Counted from the stretch's first letter, positions 35,260 to 49,975 are shown. The stretch: 64,000 nucleotides of DNA from Embiotoca jacksoni (GCA_022577435.1 JAKOON010000039.1:2252349-2316348); one strand, 5' to 3'. The notes: generated from the letters alone by a model not told the origin. Translations and numbers: made by a program.

Positions 35260-38200
35260 CACGCACGCACATTTATCCGCTCTGCCGGCCGTGAGCATCA
35301 TCAAACGTGATTGCTGTCATTCGTCCTGCTGGATCTGCCGGTCATGTGGGCCGCCGCAGATGTTTCTCTCGCGGCGGAGGCCAAGTGAGACAGGTGTGGA
35401 CGCTTTTTTTTTTTTTTTTTTTTTCTTTTCTTCCCGTCCCGCGGATCAGCTCGGATTAAGCAAATGAGCGCGTTTTAAAATAAGAGCCGGTGGAAATGGT
35501 GCTCTGAAAAGCTCTCTCTCTCTCTCTCTCTCTCTCTGCTATCCACTCAGACAGAGGTTCGTGTCTCTGCGGAGAGGAGCTGCGTTCTCATCCACTTTTC
35601 TTTATTTAGTAACTGCATCTTTTTTTCTTTTCCTTTGCACCAGTGTGGAAATTACAAGAACAAAGTTGGACTTGAAGGGATGGTTTTGGGAAAAAAAAAA
35701 AAAAAAAAAAAGACCGGGATGTGGGATTGATGCATATTTCATTATGGAGGGGCCTGATCAGACGCAATAAAACACACAAAGAGCTTTGATGAGCGGTAAC
35801 GAGAAAATAGCTCGCGTTTGAGACCCGCTGAAAGCCCCGCGGCCCCGTCGTACGGCCTTGAGAGAGGTTCGGTGGACTAAATGGCTTGCGGCCTTTTCAT
35901 TATTCATACTCCCGAGGTACCGTTCGGTCGCTGTCAATTCGAAGCTAATATTTTGCTTTTTGCCGCGATAAAGGAATTGCCTCCCGAACATTAACTGAGC
36001 CAGACGCGATAATGAAAAGTGTCTCATCTCCGAACTTAGCAGATCGCCAGATGTTTCGTCGCAGCTGTTGCCTGGCAACATTAAATACTTCCAGATATAA
36101 AAAGCAATTTACACTTCTTTTTTTTTTGGCGCGTCAGCACGGCCTTACAACTTTTTATGAGTTAAGATTACATCTACGCATTCAGGATCAGATTACAGAA
36201 TATATATTTATCGCATAGACCGATGTACCGCACTGTTATTTGGCTACATTATGTGCAACTGTCTGCACGTTTAACCACGTCGCGTCAGTATTAACGCCGT
36301 TAAGTGCCATTTGCATTTCCAGAAACTATCACTGAGCCGCGGCCGAAGCGGAATCCCAGCAATGTCTGTCTGTTTCAGGAAAAACGAAAGAACAACTTCT
36401 CGTCCCGACCCATTTGGGAACCCTTAAGTTTTGTGTTAGTATCGATCGACCCCCGTCTGTCCAACTTCTTCACCTTCTTCGCAATTCGAGCCGCCGCGTT
36501 CCCCGGCGGGGTGAACGTGGACCGGCGGCGCTGGGAGATGCTCTGCATTCACAGCGACTTCCTGCAGCCCTGATGGGGTGTCGAGAGTGAAAAGGAAACG
36601 CAGCAGAAGACGATAAATAATTCCCCCGTAAATCCCTCGTGCGTTTGAAAGCAATTTGACTCCGCAGACGTAAACGGAGGTCCTCGACACTCGAGATAAA
36701 AAAAAACAAAAAAAACCCACTCTAAATAGACGTGATTATTGAATGTATCTGCGCGGTGAAAGTCCTCCGCGAAGGCACTCTTTACCGGATATTTTCCAAA
36801 ACGTACGTCGGCCGTAAATAGCGAGGGTCGACGAACTGGAACCCTCGAGGGTTGGCACTCGACGACGGTGTAAAATATGTCCTGAAAAAAAAAAAAAAAC
36901 CTCGATCGTGACGAAGACCCGATCTGTCCCGGAGCTATTGCATTGGGTTGTGTGCTCTTATTGAATCCACCCGCTTATATGCGCTGCGATTGGTGCAACA
37001 AAAGGACGACATATAGAGAAATGGTCATTATTCCAGCTGAAGCCCCTGCGGGGTGATTAAGCCGTTGAATCGGAGGCGCTTGATAACAGCGAAGGGGCTT
37101 ACTTTGCCGTGATGTCTTCCTTCCCGCAGGATCGCTGCTTATTACATGGCTCCTTGCAAAAGACATCAATCAGCTGACACGGCTGATAAAACCACTCAAA
37201 TGTTTCTGGCGCGGGGAGCGAGCGGCGTCCCTGCGGGGAGGTGACTCGACCGAACACGCCGGGGGGCTTTGTGACGAAGCGTGAAAAGGAAAAGTCAGAA
37301 CAAAACCTCAGTTTACCTTTAAATGTTCGACAAAGCGGCATTATAATAAAAAAAAAAAAACACCTCAAACATATTTCAACTCTGTGATTTTAGATCAGAC
37401 AACAAAGATCGGGTCTGAAAAGCCACGCTGATGCATGAGTGCCGTAAACTGCAATACCGCCGACGGCCACCAGAGGCGGGCTCCAAAAAGCCCGCGGCTC
37501 CGTAGGCTCCCGTTCCACGGCCCTAGTGAAATACAAAATCCATACGTTTTTTCGGGATGGGCGGGGCGTAGTGTCCTCAGACCAAACTCCAGGAAGCTTC
37601 TCATCTGCCGTTGAACCAAACACATTATCCCTCCTCGTTTGCCACGACGGCAACGGCCACCGGCCGGGACGATGCAACGCCGAATGAAGCCGGCGGTAAT
37701 TTAGGACGTGCTGCGACGAGCGCCTGACTGATTAAAACGGCATTAGCCGCATTAAAAGTCGAGCGGAGAGCGCCGGTGCTTTTCACCGCCGGCGCCGAGA
37801 GAGGGTCAGGTAACAGCCGGCGGATTAACTGACAAAGACGGACGCGCTTCCGCGTCCCCGCTACGTTCTCGCCGTCGGCGCTCGAGCCAATGGGGGCTCA
37901 CACTTCGCGGGACTTTCTCCTTGTCCCCCCCCCCCCCCCCCGAATCTCCGCGACAGAAGTGGAGAGAACAGAGCCGGCGCAACATGAACACGTTCCTGAG
38001 AAATAAGTGCACGTCGAAAGGAACGATAATCGTCCTCGGCCTAAGTTATCCTTTCGCTTTACTAATTGCAGACCGACCGAAATATTTAGAAAAACGGATT
38101 CTCGTTCGCTTTTTATTCTTCCTTTTTTATTTCCCCGCGCTGACACGCGAGTTGAGGATCGCCCGGCGAGCGGAGGGCTGATCCGTCCGCTCGCCGGGCA

Positions 38201-38313
38201 GACGTCTACGTTAGGCCAGATAAATCTGTTTACATGAATAATCTTGAAAGACATGTCATTCTGAGCCAAGAGAAAATGTCCCTGTTTGACAGATGCAATA
38301 TTTCAAAGCAGCA

Positions 38314-38364
<51 letters not shown>

Positions 38365-39884
38365 TTTCTACTAAGTCGGAGACAAAGCAGCAGCGTGCAC
38401 GTGTGACGTGCGCTGCTGCATGTGAAAGCATCTATTCATCTGCGAGGTGTGAACATCTCTCCTTTGTGCTTTTTACTGTTTGCGCTGATAAACCCACGGA
38501 AATACAAGTTCTGTGTAACTGATTGAACGCCCCCCCCCCCTCCTTCTCCCTACCCCCTCTCCCCCTCCCTCCCCCTTCACACTTTTGATCACTTCTCATT
38601 CACACCTTTTTTTTCCCTCTTTGGCTCGGGACCCGTTTTATTGCTCTCACAAAACCCGCACCCGCCCAGGTCCGGGATGGAGGTCGAAGACGGGGCTGAC
38701 CGAATCAGCCGACGCTCGAGCGCCCGACGTTTTGTCGCCGACCGACGCGTCTGTCGTCCCCCTAATTAAAAAGAACAAAAAGAGCGTGCGGGTTGACAGA
38801 GGGACGGCGAGTCGGGAGACGGAGGGGGCAGGTTGTCCTCGGCCTTCCCGGCACACGGATGTTAATTTCTGACCCGAGCGGGAATCGAGCGCCGTCGACT
38901 CACGGAGCATTTAAAAATAAATAAATAAATAAAAATCCTGTTCGCAGTTTTCTGCCGACAGCGGGCGAGCGATCGACGCTGTAATTATTTTGACAGTTCG
39001 TTGAGAGGCGGAGCTGGGGGGATCGGGACGGCGTGAGGACGGGCTGTTCGCAATTGATTCTGTTCCTCGTGTTTTCTTCGTGCTGTGAAGTCGTCTTTTT
39101 TCTGCTTCCGGTAACTGAGACGCTGCAGTGATGGATGATTTTAATTCAGGTTTTTTTTTACAAAGACCAACAGAAAACACCGAGATTGAATTATGTCCAG
39201 CGGTGAGAAGTAACTAAGTACATTTACTCAACTACTGTACTTATGTGCAATTTGGAGGCACTTGTCCTTCACCGAAGTATTTTTTATTTAATGCTACTTT
39301 TCATTTTTAAGATGGAGGTTTGACACCATGGAGGACGTAATCAACTTTTTTTTAAAAAACAACACATTGTTAAAGCTGTAAAGCAGTTGTTTATCGGCTC
39401 CGCTGAATCGTCCTTTTTTAAACGTCTCGCGTGGTTTCATTTCAACGAGCGTTCAAATGAGCTCATACTTCAACAACAAATCCAAGATGTGAGGCGAAAG
39501 ACCGAAGCCTGACGACAGAACTCTCGGCATCAAAATATGGGATTAAACAATAACCATTTACAAACGGGAGCTGCTTTCCTTTCCTGGCTTTAGCAAAGCA
39601 GCTGTTTATTCACGTGTTATTATATTTATGATATCGGGTTCCATATCGGGTTCCACTTTTCCACTTGGGCCCCGAGAACGAAAAAAAAAAGAACCCGTGC
39701 GCGCACTCGAACCCCGTCGGGATGGAGGAAAAGCGTGCGCCCTCGGCCCGACGGACTCGCTGAATAATTGACTCCGTGGAGACTGAACATTTCCTGACCC
39801 TCCACTCAGACAACACAGAGGAAGCTATTTCTGTGGCAGGGACACTTACTTACTGAGGGAACACAAACAAGCGCGCACACACAA

Positions 39885-39938
<54 letters not shown>

Positions 39939-41012
39939 CTGCGTATCAAGCTCTCCATTTGTGTACGATAAACACTCGCATGCGGCGAACATACATCAAA
40001 GGCTCCAACCCTCTTCGTAAGAGACTCTTCGGGCTTAAAAAAAAAAAAAAGGAACATTGTGTTTCCCTCCCTCCGCTTCCCCTTTTCATTTTCCGTTAAG
40101 TATCCGCTGCTCATTTTTTTTTTTCTCCTTTACGCACTGCTGATAATGTTGGTGGATCTATTTGGGCTCATTGTGTTGTTTAAATAAATAAATAACTGAT
40201 TGCCGAACAGAGATTTCTTTTAGCGCTGTAATAAATCAGGGAGAATTGACAAGGTTGTCAATTAATGGCCTTCAAAACTGATTTCTTCATTAAACACACT
40301 CGACTGCTTCCACGTGTTGTCGTAGGCTTCGGTTGGAACTGCTATTTGCTCTGAGCTTACTGCGTCGGTCGTGTAGCGGCTGTCCGATGCATTCGATTCC
40401 TATATTTTGCACGTTAAAAAAAAAAAGAAAAAGTACTTTCTGCATCAATTGTACAGAACGATAAACGGATATATAAAGCATTTCTTCTCAGACAGCGTTG
40501 TTGGATTTCTCACTCCAACCGTCCAGCTGCATAAAGACAACACCGGTGCTGGACCGGAGGGGGTTATAACAACACCGTGAATTAAAATAGTCCCGTCAGG
40601 AAATTACCTTCAGCTCCACAAATACAGTTCTGTCTGATTCCCTTTATTTAGCGGCCGCTTCCCCGACCCTCCCGGTTATCTGCTCCGATAACGAGCCCGA
40701 TAGCTGCCATAACCATCTCCGTGCTGAAATTGCCTCGGCGAGTTGCTCCCGACTCACGAGTTGCGTTTATTGTAGCGCTGCCGCCGCCGCCGCCGCCGCG
40801 CTCGCTGCTCTGCGAGGCCGTGCCGAAGCGCGAGTGGTGCCGGGAGGTAGATTCCATCGACGCTACCGAGGAGCCGGCTGGAGACGAGCGGAGACCGGGA
40901 GGTCCCGCGGACACGCGAGTGCTGCGAGCTCAACCTGACAACGTCCCTTCCAATAAGCGCGACGTCGGAGGTCTTTGTTGTTTCTTTCTGTTGCTGTGCT
41001 GGCTTTCCGTGT

Positions 41013-41057
<45 letters not shown>

Positions 41058-44000
41058 TCATAAGGTTCCTCCCGTAGGAGATCCCGGGTCAGCTCGCGGT
41101 CACGTCGAACGGATGTGGAGAGCGCGGCGACAACGGGGAGGGACGCCCGAAGCGCGGACACGAAGCGGGCGGGAAGGAGCGGCTCGTGCTCTCGGTAGAC
41201 CGACGAACGTTAAGTATAAACGGCGGGAACGGGGCGGCGGAGGAGAAGAAGCCGAGGAACGTCCGGAGCGAGAACGTCCCGACGGTCTCTGGCCTGGGAA
41301 AAGACGGCCGCACGTTCACCGGTTAGGGAAGGAGGAACGGGCGGGTCGCGGCGGGTCGCGGCGGGCGGTGAGCCGCGTGCACCGCGTCGCCTGGCGTCCC
41401 GCCGGTTCGGTCGTAACGACGCCGTTGCCGGGCGACGGCGGCGGCGTGGACTACGTTTCTGAAGCTAAACCTGCCGTCTGGACATAATTTACACCGTCCG
41501 GGCTTCGCTTCGCAATCTTCCAGCACAAATGTGACTTTCCTTTTCAAATAAAAAGACACTCGCTCGCGTGATTCCGAGAAAAATGAGGACTCGGGCTGAG
41601 AATTCTGTTTGTACTCGAGCACAGAGGGAGAATTTGTGCTTTTTCCAGATGTCAAACGGCGCTTTAAAGTGCTTTTTAATGTCGTCTCGGTGCGTGGGTG
41701 TGCATGGGAAATTTGGTGCGTGTCGGGTTGTGGTTTTGTTTTGGGTTGTTTTTCTTTCTTTTTTTTTTTTTTTTACACGCTTGACCTTCAATGAAGTGAC
41801 TCATTTAGGCACCGGGAGACCGAGGCTGAAAATTCACAAGAAAAGGTTGTCTGATTGCAGAGCGGAAGGTCGCCGCTCGTCGCCTCTCGCGCCGACACGG
41901 CGTTCAGACGGTGTCGTAAGTTCATTTGGAAAAATGAAATGGCCTTCGCCGGCCTTAATTACATTCTCTGAGATGAACGGGGAACCTCCGTGGCCCTGCG
42001 ACACTAGCAATTAAATAAAAACGGAACTGTCATCCGTGACCTTTTTAAAAATGGGTGACACCTGTTGAAAGTCGAGGACACTCGGGGCAGACGTTCACCG
42101 TTATCGCTCCGCTCGTTACACCTACTTTTCCAACTTGCAAGCGGGTCCTTAGCGTTGAAACTTAAATATACGTAAACGTTAAAAACATTTTATGCATCGT
42201 TGCGTAACATAATCAGTGGTTTTTTTTGTGGTTTTTTTTGAGTGCTGCTGAATAGCGTCGCTCGGTAGTCAAGTCCCAGTGTTGTTTACCCGTCCGTCCA
42301 CCCCGACCTCCTCCTTCACAACTACGGACACGTTGTCTAAAATAAAAACAAAATGAACGACAGTATATATGCAGCCTGCAGCGGCAGCATTATGTCAGCG
42401 GGAAAATATAGACGAGTCACTCCGTGTCTTTATTAAATGTGACCGCGGTGACTTGTCTGAACGTGACGAGTCGGCAGTTATCGATCAGCTGACGCGGCAG
42501 AAAGTCGGGGATCGCTAAACCGTCTCCTGTTCGCATCCGTCTCCTCCCTTCCCGCAGCCCGTCCTTATTTTCCTCTTAAATCTTTCCCTTCGCATTTTTG
42601 CCCCTCGTCCCGTTTCCCGGCCCTTACGAGATTGCGTTACCTTCCACTGTTTTCTTTCTAATTTAATCCTCCGTTCTTTTCCCTTCCCTTCCTCCGCTTG
42701 ATTTCCCCCCGGGGTTAATCTATAGAGACATTTTTGCATTTGAGGCGAAACTCTTTAATCGGTAAATAAGTGAATTACGAGCTGTTTGCGTTCCTTAAAA
42801 CCTGCAAAAAGTTCGCCACCTCCGGCGGGCTGAAAAAACCTTGGAGGCGTCGACACTGATTCAAGGGCACGTCGGTTGTTTAAGATCAGCGAGGTGCGTT
42901 TGGTGCAGAAAGGACCTCCCGAACCGACGGCGAGCAAACCGCCAGGTATGCAAATGAAACTCCCTCCGTTTCTTCCGAAAGGTCTTTCTGTTGGATCCTC
43001 GGGAAGGAACGAGACAAAAGGGGGCGATCTCCAGAATGCCACCCGTGTCCTCGGGTGGAGCGCAGTTTGGTTTATTACGCAACGTGACGCGAGTTCACCG
43101 TCGCGCCCCCCCCCCCCCCCGAGCGGCGGCGGTGTTTACCGTCGTTCCCGTCCGCCGCCGCGAGGCCGCCCGCGGGACAGAAGCGGCAGCGAGAGGCGTT
43201 CTGGGCGATGGTGTTTATTTGAGGGAGAAAGGGGGAGCGGAGGTGTGTGTGTGTGTGTATGTCGGAGGGAGGGAGGGGGAGGGGGGAGGGAAGAGGAGGT
43301 GTGGGGGGGGGGGGGGCGTGTTCTGTGAGCACGAGGTGGACACGTGACTTCGACGCTCCCTCGTATTTGTCTTTTCGCTTCTTCTTGAGGGATTCGAAAT
43401 GTAGTCCGGCAAACAATTTCCCAAGGTCTGGGAGATATACATATTTCCCTTATAAATATTTATACCGACTATGCGGCATCGGTTTTGCCTGAAGTAATAC
43501 ATTAGTCAGTGATCTGTGCTTATGTTCGAGACTCCCTTCTCCGCCGAGCGTAATATCATAAAGTGCGAGACGGCGTGGTGAAATATTGAAAGGGCGGGCT
43601 CCGGTGACGTTTCTGGAAAAGTTCATCAAGAAAAGTGGAACGAGAGAAGCGGAGATATCGGCAGCGGAGGATGTTACAAGTTTCCGGCAGAAATGTGCTT
43701 CGGATGTTCCAAACGTAAAGCGCCGACTGTGCATTTCGCGACGCGAGACGTGCGTCCACGGCCTTTACCGTATCGGTGCGAAGCCTACAAAGTGAGAATG
43801 TCGACCCCCGGTCATTGCAGAATCATCAGACATCGGTGATTACGTCGGAGTTGCCGTTGAGCTGACAAGTCCAAATAAAGCAGGAAGTGTCAACTTCCCG
43901 ACGGAAGTCAACTCCGATTGCTGTCAAAACTTGAATTCAAAGTTCTTCGGTAGGAACTGAATCGAGATTGAAACGTTTCGATTCGAAAGCAAAAACCGTC

Positions 44001-44663
44001 AAAACGAATCGCAAGTACGAAGGTCGCGGCCGAAGGTCACAGACGGAAGGAAAAATGTTCTCGCGACCTCAAACCGGGTCGACGACCGCGTGTCGATGAT
44101 ACGACCGTCAACCGGCCCCGGTCCTTCAACGTCTTTCTTTAAGGTGCTGAATGAAGGAATAAGTGATAAACGCTCTCGGCGCGTCCTGATTTGACGAACG
44201 TCAACCCGTCGCTGCTGTTCGCTCCGCTCCTTTAAGGACAGCGGGTCTGAAACGGTGATCGGACCCAGTTCCGGCTCTCGGGGGAGATCCAGCTCAAAAT
44301 CCGAGTGAGCGCGCAAGTCGTGTGCGGATAACGTCCGTCGGCCCGCTCTCCGGAAACGCGTTTCGGTACGCCGAATGCGGGAAAATGTCTCCCAGAGAAC
44401 ATCTGTAATTGGCGAGGAGCGAGCTTGCCCCTGTGCAAAAATGATGAGGCCGGATAAGGAGGAAGCGATTTGTTCTGACGTCGTTAAAGCCGAGCTAATT
44501 AATTTCAGTCAGGCGAGCTTTTTGCTGTCAACATCCTTTCGGCTTTAATAATGGATTTCATATTATCAGATTCTGACCGGGATTTGCATTCCTGAAGAGA
44601 GAGAGAGAGAGCGCACGGGCCGAATTTGTTTACTTTTGCCACCTTTGTTTGGTTACTGATTCC

Positions 44664-44705
<42 letters not shown>

Positions 44706-47700
44706 TGGACATCTTTTAGGCTGCTTCCACTTGACAAAAGACATCTAAAGTGGATATATATATATATATATCTATATATAGAACGTGATGGTACAAAAGT
44801 TTTGCAAGGGGACCGTCATCTGCATCTTCTCATTGTTATTTTAACTCTCAATACACAGGAGGAATAATTCATTTTTGATCGCGCCAGGCTTTTCTGGCAC
44901 TTCCGGCACCCGCCGCCCGCTGTGTGCAACTCGTGCGGGGACGGGAGGAAGAGTTTAATCGCACTGTGAATATTTTAAGACCGACGATAAAATATTTACA
45001 CCCCAAACAACGGACTGGCAACTCTGCAGAAAATACAACACGCGTCACTTCGGATGAGCTCACCCGCGGGGTCTTTCCGTTCGCTCGTCGCCCCTCGCCG
45101 GGACGCTCTCTTTTGTTTCCCGGTTTTTGGAATGGATCCCCGGGAGGATAAACGCGGGCGGTCGGAGTTAATTTCGGTCAAATATCTCCCCTTCGTCGTT
45201 TCGCCTGATGTTCATGAATAATGGACCCCGTTTCAGTGCCTCGCCTTTGTAGGCGTCGTCTCCAAAAGAACCCGTCTTGAACCGGGGAGTCCCCCCGACG
45301 AGACGCGCGAAGAAGGTTGGGTCTCGCCCGTCTGCTTTTTCGAGCAAAGGTCGGAACGAGTCGGGACAGTCGGTGGCGTTGCGCGGGAACTTGTATTTTT
45401 TTTGGGGGGTGGGGGGGTGGGGGTGGGGGGGGGGGGCGCGAGATGAGCGTTATCGGCCACCACGCCAACTCTTGGGAAACACATCTACGATACAAGTTTA
45501 AAAATAAACCTGACCTTCGCTGAAAAGTCTTCCTCTAACGGCACCTTTTCCCCTTAAACCTCCATCACCTTTCCACTAAACACCATCACTCAGAGACATA
45601 ATATACTCTTGAATGCCAGTGTGTTTTTTTTTTTTTTTACTCCAAAGAGTTCCCGCGGCCTGACCTTATCGCCGAGGTGCCCGCCTTGTTTGCGTTCGAT
45701 CGACGGCTCCCGGCTGATGTTCTGACCTTCTGCCGGCCGTGCCGGAGCCGCCGGTGTTCCTCGGCCGAGCCGGAGCTGTTAAAAGAGGGTTTAATCCGCG
45801 GAGGGTTTCTGCTTTTCCGTAACGTGCGCGGCGCTCCCTGCTTAAGATGGCGGTCAAATCTCACGTACACGTCTTGCCGACACGTCCGGGGAATCCGAGC
45901 ACCGACTTTGCAATGAGAGTGAAACCTGCTTTGTACTGTGTATTTAGCACTAACAGCCAACACCGCACGCAGCAACAATCACAGTACTCGCTGTACTAAA
46001 GCACCAACAGCGGCCCTTATTATTGCGCAGGCTCGGGGGAGTGTGTCGCCGGCTGTCGGCGGATCCCTCGCGTCCAAATTAAAGACAAATGCTTCTTAAT
46101 TTCAGCCGCAGAGAGACTGAAGATCAACGAGCGACGCTCTCCGTCGGCCGCATTTTGCCCGGTTACCTTCAGCCGCTGCGTGGATGCGAGTCCCCTGGGG
46201 GGGGGGAACGCGCGGCCTCCGCTCGATTTCACGCGCGGGCCCAAAATCGGGGAGATTGGCGGATGTATTAATAACCCGCCACTCAAGAGGTTTTGCCGTT
46301 TCCCCCCGCTTTTCTTCCTTTTTCCTCCGCGACGCCGTCTGAACGGAAGCGGCAGTTTGACCGACAAAGGGTGTGTTGAAAAGACGGACGTCAAAAAAAA
46401 AAAATCAAAAAAATCAAAAGTTTCTCTTCTGGACCCTGAAGAAAATTCGGTGTTCTCCGCGCTGAAACTTCTCGCAATCAGAAGAGGGAGTCACTGCCGA
46501 GGTGACGGAAAAGGAGACGCGGCGATCTGACTTCCATATCGAAAGCGTATAAAACCTATCCCGAGGTTCGCTGCGCTGCTTTCGTATTTCCTTTGACGTG
46601 GACACGTTTGCGGTCAAACAAACACATTATATCTGCTCCCCCGGAAGGACGGAGACGGAGGCCGCTTAGCGCCCGGGCGGCGTCCCGCACGTGTCTCTCT
46701 GTCTCTCTCTCTCTCTCTCTCTCCGTCTCCAGAGTTTCTCTACAAAAAACAACAACAACAAAAAAGCCTCGTCGGCTCGGTGTATTGACTCCGCTTTTCT
46801 CTTCCCAGGAGTACCAGATCGATATTATCTTCGCCCAGACTTGGGTGGACACCCGTCTGCGGTACAACAGCAGCAGCATGCGGATTCTAACCCTCAACAG
46901 GTATTTATGGAGGATTTACCGAAACGCACAGGAAGCTTTTTAATTTTTGATCGACACCGATATCTGTTGCTATTTGGACTATTTCATATGTAGCTTTGTT
47001 TTTGAGGGACCCCGCCGTGACTCTTTCCCGTCTCTAAACCGCAGTAACTACTGTGTTGGTGCATTTTCACGCTGTGAATATCTCATTTGAGAACAATATT
47101 CTTCTCTCTCACGGGAAGAGGCCTGTAATTAATGGAACAAATTGATTGATGTGCTTTGTTTCTCCCCCACCCCCCCCTCACCTCCCCTCACCCCCCCACC
47201 CCAAGTCGCCTGAGTATTTTATTATCCTCTTATTGGGAAGGGGAGCAGCTCCGACAGAAATCGGAAGGAATACGGCAGCGTTTCTTACCTTCTGCTCTTT
47301 CTTTCTTTCTTTCTTTCTTTCTTTGTTCAATCAGCAATATGGTCGGCCTGATCTGGCTGCCCGACACCATCTTCAGGAACTCCAAGAACGCCGACTCTCA
47401 CTGGATAACGACGCCCAATCAGCTGCTCCGGATCTGGAACAACGGGAAAATACTTTACACGCTGAGGTACACAACAAAAAAAAACACGGAAGCGGAAAAG
47501 GCGTCCGGACCGAACGTGTACGACGTCCCCGATTTGGGCTAAAAAAAAAAAAAAGGGGGGTGGGGGGCAGAAAGATGTGAGCGGCGCCGCGCGACCAAAC
47601 CAGACGTGCTTAGAGATGCGTGGTGCAGATCCAAGCGGCGTCTTTGTTTTGGCCCGCGACGTTTGACAAGCTCGTTCTTTGTATCCCTTAAACGCTGGAA

Positions 47701-48350
47701 AATCCTCGATGCAACGACGACAAATTGCACATTTGATGCAGCTACGAAGCGGATAACGCGGGTTTCGCGGCAAACGTGCGGCAAAGGGCTGTTCGCTTTT
47801 TCTGTTAAATTACACAAGCCTCCGTATTATCCGTATCTCGGGCTGCCGGCAAAGATGAAGAAAGAAAATGTCCAAACGATCGGCGAAATGACTGTTTTTG
47901 ACCGTCCTTTCTGCAAAAGTAGCCAAATTCCTTTTACCCAACTTAAAAAAGGAGAGTTTCAGTTATTGTGAAATTTCACTTCAGGATCAGAATTTAGATT
48001 TCTCTGTAAAATATATTACACTTAAACGAAGTATAATGTATTAAACATGTATTTTTGGCCCACGGACCTCCCTCCAGATACATTTTTGGCCCTTCGTAGA
48101 GAAGAATTTGGGCCTCGTCTGGTTCAGATAAAACATTTTTCCGACTATATGACATCTTCTATATTTAAGCTTTTGACTTCTATATTTAGCTTCCGCCACA
48201 AAGCCTCCAGTTACCTTCGGCGAAAAATAGGATAACAACTGCTTTTCCGGCACGTCAACATGTCATGTGTTTCTGTTCATTTTGTTCCTTTCTTTCTGAC
48301 AGCTTCCCAGTGGTAAACAAATGACACACGGGGAGGAGGGGAGGGGGAGA

Positions 48351-48420
<70 letters not shown>

Positions 48421-49778
48421 GCCTCATGACAAAGCCTGTGCCTTCAGAAAAAAAACAACAACAACAACAACAAAAAAAAACGGTCACGATTCGAGTGGAC
48501 GGCCCCTTTTTAAATTTGAGTGGCATCTGGCTTCATGAAAGCTCCAGCTCCGACGTGAGCTTTTTTTTTTCTGTCTCGAGGATCCAATTTCACCTGCGTG
48601 TCCGAGATTCGAGATTTGGAGAGCGATCTCGGCCCAAACGGCCAAAACCCCCCCCGACCGCCGCCGGCGTCTTGTTTTTTTTTTTGAGGCCCCTCGGAGG
48701 AACGGATTCACGGCTCCCGCTGAGTCGGCGCGGTGCAGGAACTGTCACGGAGAGGCAAACAAATCCAGGGAGGGGGGGGATGTATTTGCCTTCGCTGGTA
48801 AAATCTCGGTTCGCTCTCTTGAGTGTGTCCGACGTGAAAAGACTAGAGAAGGGAGCCATGTGACTTTTTGGACAGCCAGAATACTGTAAATATTAGGTTT
48901 ATCCTATTTATATATAAATAAATACATTATAATTATATTATAAATTATATTTACCACATATAATATTTAATATTATGTTTAATATATATATTTAATATTA
49001 TATTTAATATATATAATTAAATTATATTTAATATAATATAAAACAAATTTATATTAGGTAAATATAAATAAATGTGTGTAAATGGATAATTTATGTGTTT
49101 CATCAGATGGATGTTAAGTTTGCTCAATGTGCTAAAGATAAAAAAAATTAAAAAAAAAAAAGAAAGATCACAGAGGCTTTAATGTTCTTTTAGTTTTCTA
49201 TAAATGGTATTTTCTGCTTCAAAAAGGCAATAAGCACAACGTTGTTGTTTTTATGTCTTCAAAGAAAGCCTTCTTCTTGGCTCGGCGGGTGCGTCGCTCA
49301 CAACCCGCGTCGGACAGCAATTGTAATTTGACATCGTATTTAGGAAGCATTTTAGTTACGACCGCAGGTTTCTAACAAACAATCGGGCGTTGACGTGCGT
49401 CTGGAGCAGCAGGCGTCTGTAACCGTGACATAAATATACATAAATATATTTCCCCGGCATTTGGCACCCCACGCAGCCGTGGAGACGCCAACAGGGAAGT
49501 GACTTCTGAAGGACGTCACATCTCGGCTCCTGGAAACACCGATGTTGCTCCCAAACAGGGAAAACAAACATCCTCTCCAGTAAAATTCCTCTTCCCGACC
49601 AAAAAAAAAAAAAAAGAACTCACCCCGCAATGTTTTTTTTTTTTTTTTTAATAGCTAATTTCACTTCTGCTAATGCGTGTCTCTGTGATGAATTCGAAAA
49701 TTATTGTTTCATTAAAAGGATATTAAGTCTTAAAGAGGCGTATGTTTGGGGGGCATATTTGCCTCGCCTGACACATCT

Positions 49779-49827
<49 letters not shown>

Positions 49828-49925
49828 TTACATGAGATGAACACATCTCACACAAATGTTAAAAAAAAAGATGATTTAATGTTCACACACACACACACAC
49901 ACGATTACATGAGATGAACACATCT

Positions 49926-49975
<50 letters not shown>

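Larger units (their letters stand above)
35154..46808 (+). other. gabrg3: gabrg3 intron 3
   Basis: 11.7-kb intron, no supported exon. Features: CA tracts at 35200-35272, 38316-38363, 39886-39936 and 44668-44703; a T-run of about 37 at 41018-41054; a teleost-type interspersed repeat near 39191-39310; CpG-dense DNA at 41080-41480; AT-rich unique blocks near 38215-38312 and 40135-40300. Confidence 0.9.

Noticed and set aside
47327..47773. Antisense open frame over gabrg3 exon 4b
   Set aside because: Shadow of the real exon, no family resemblance.
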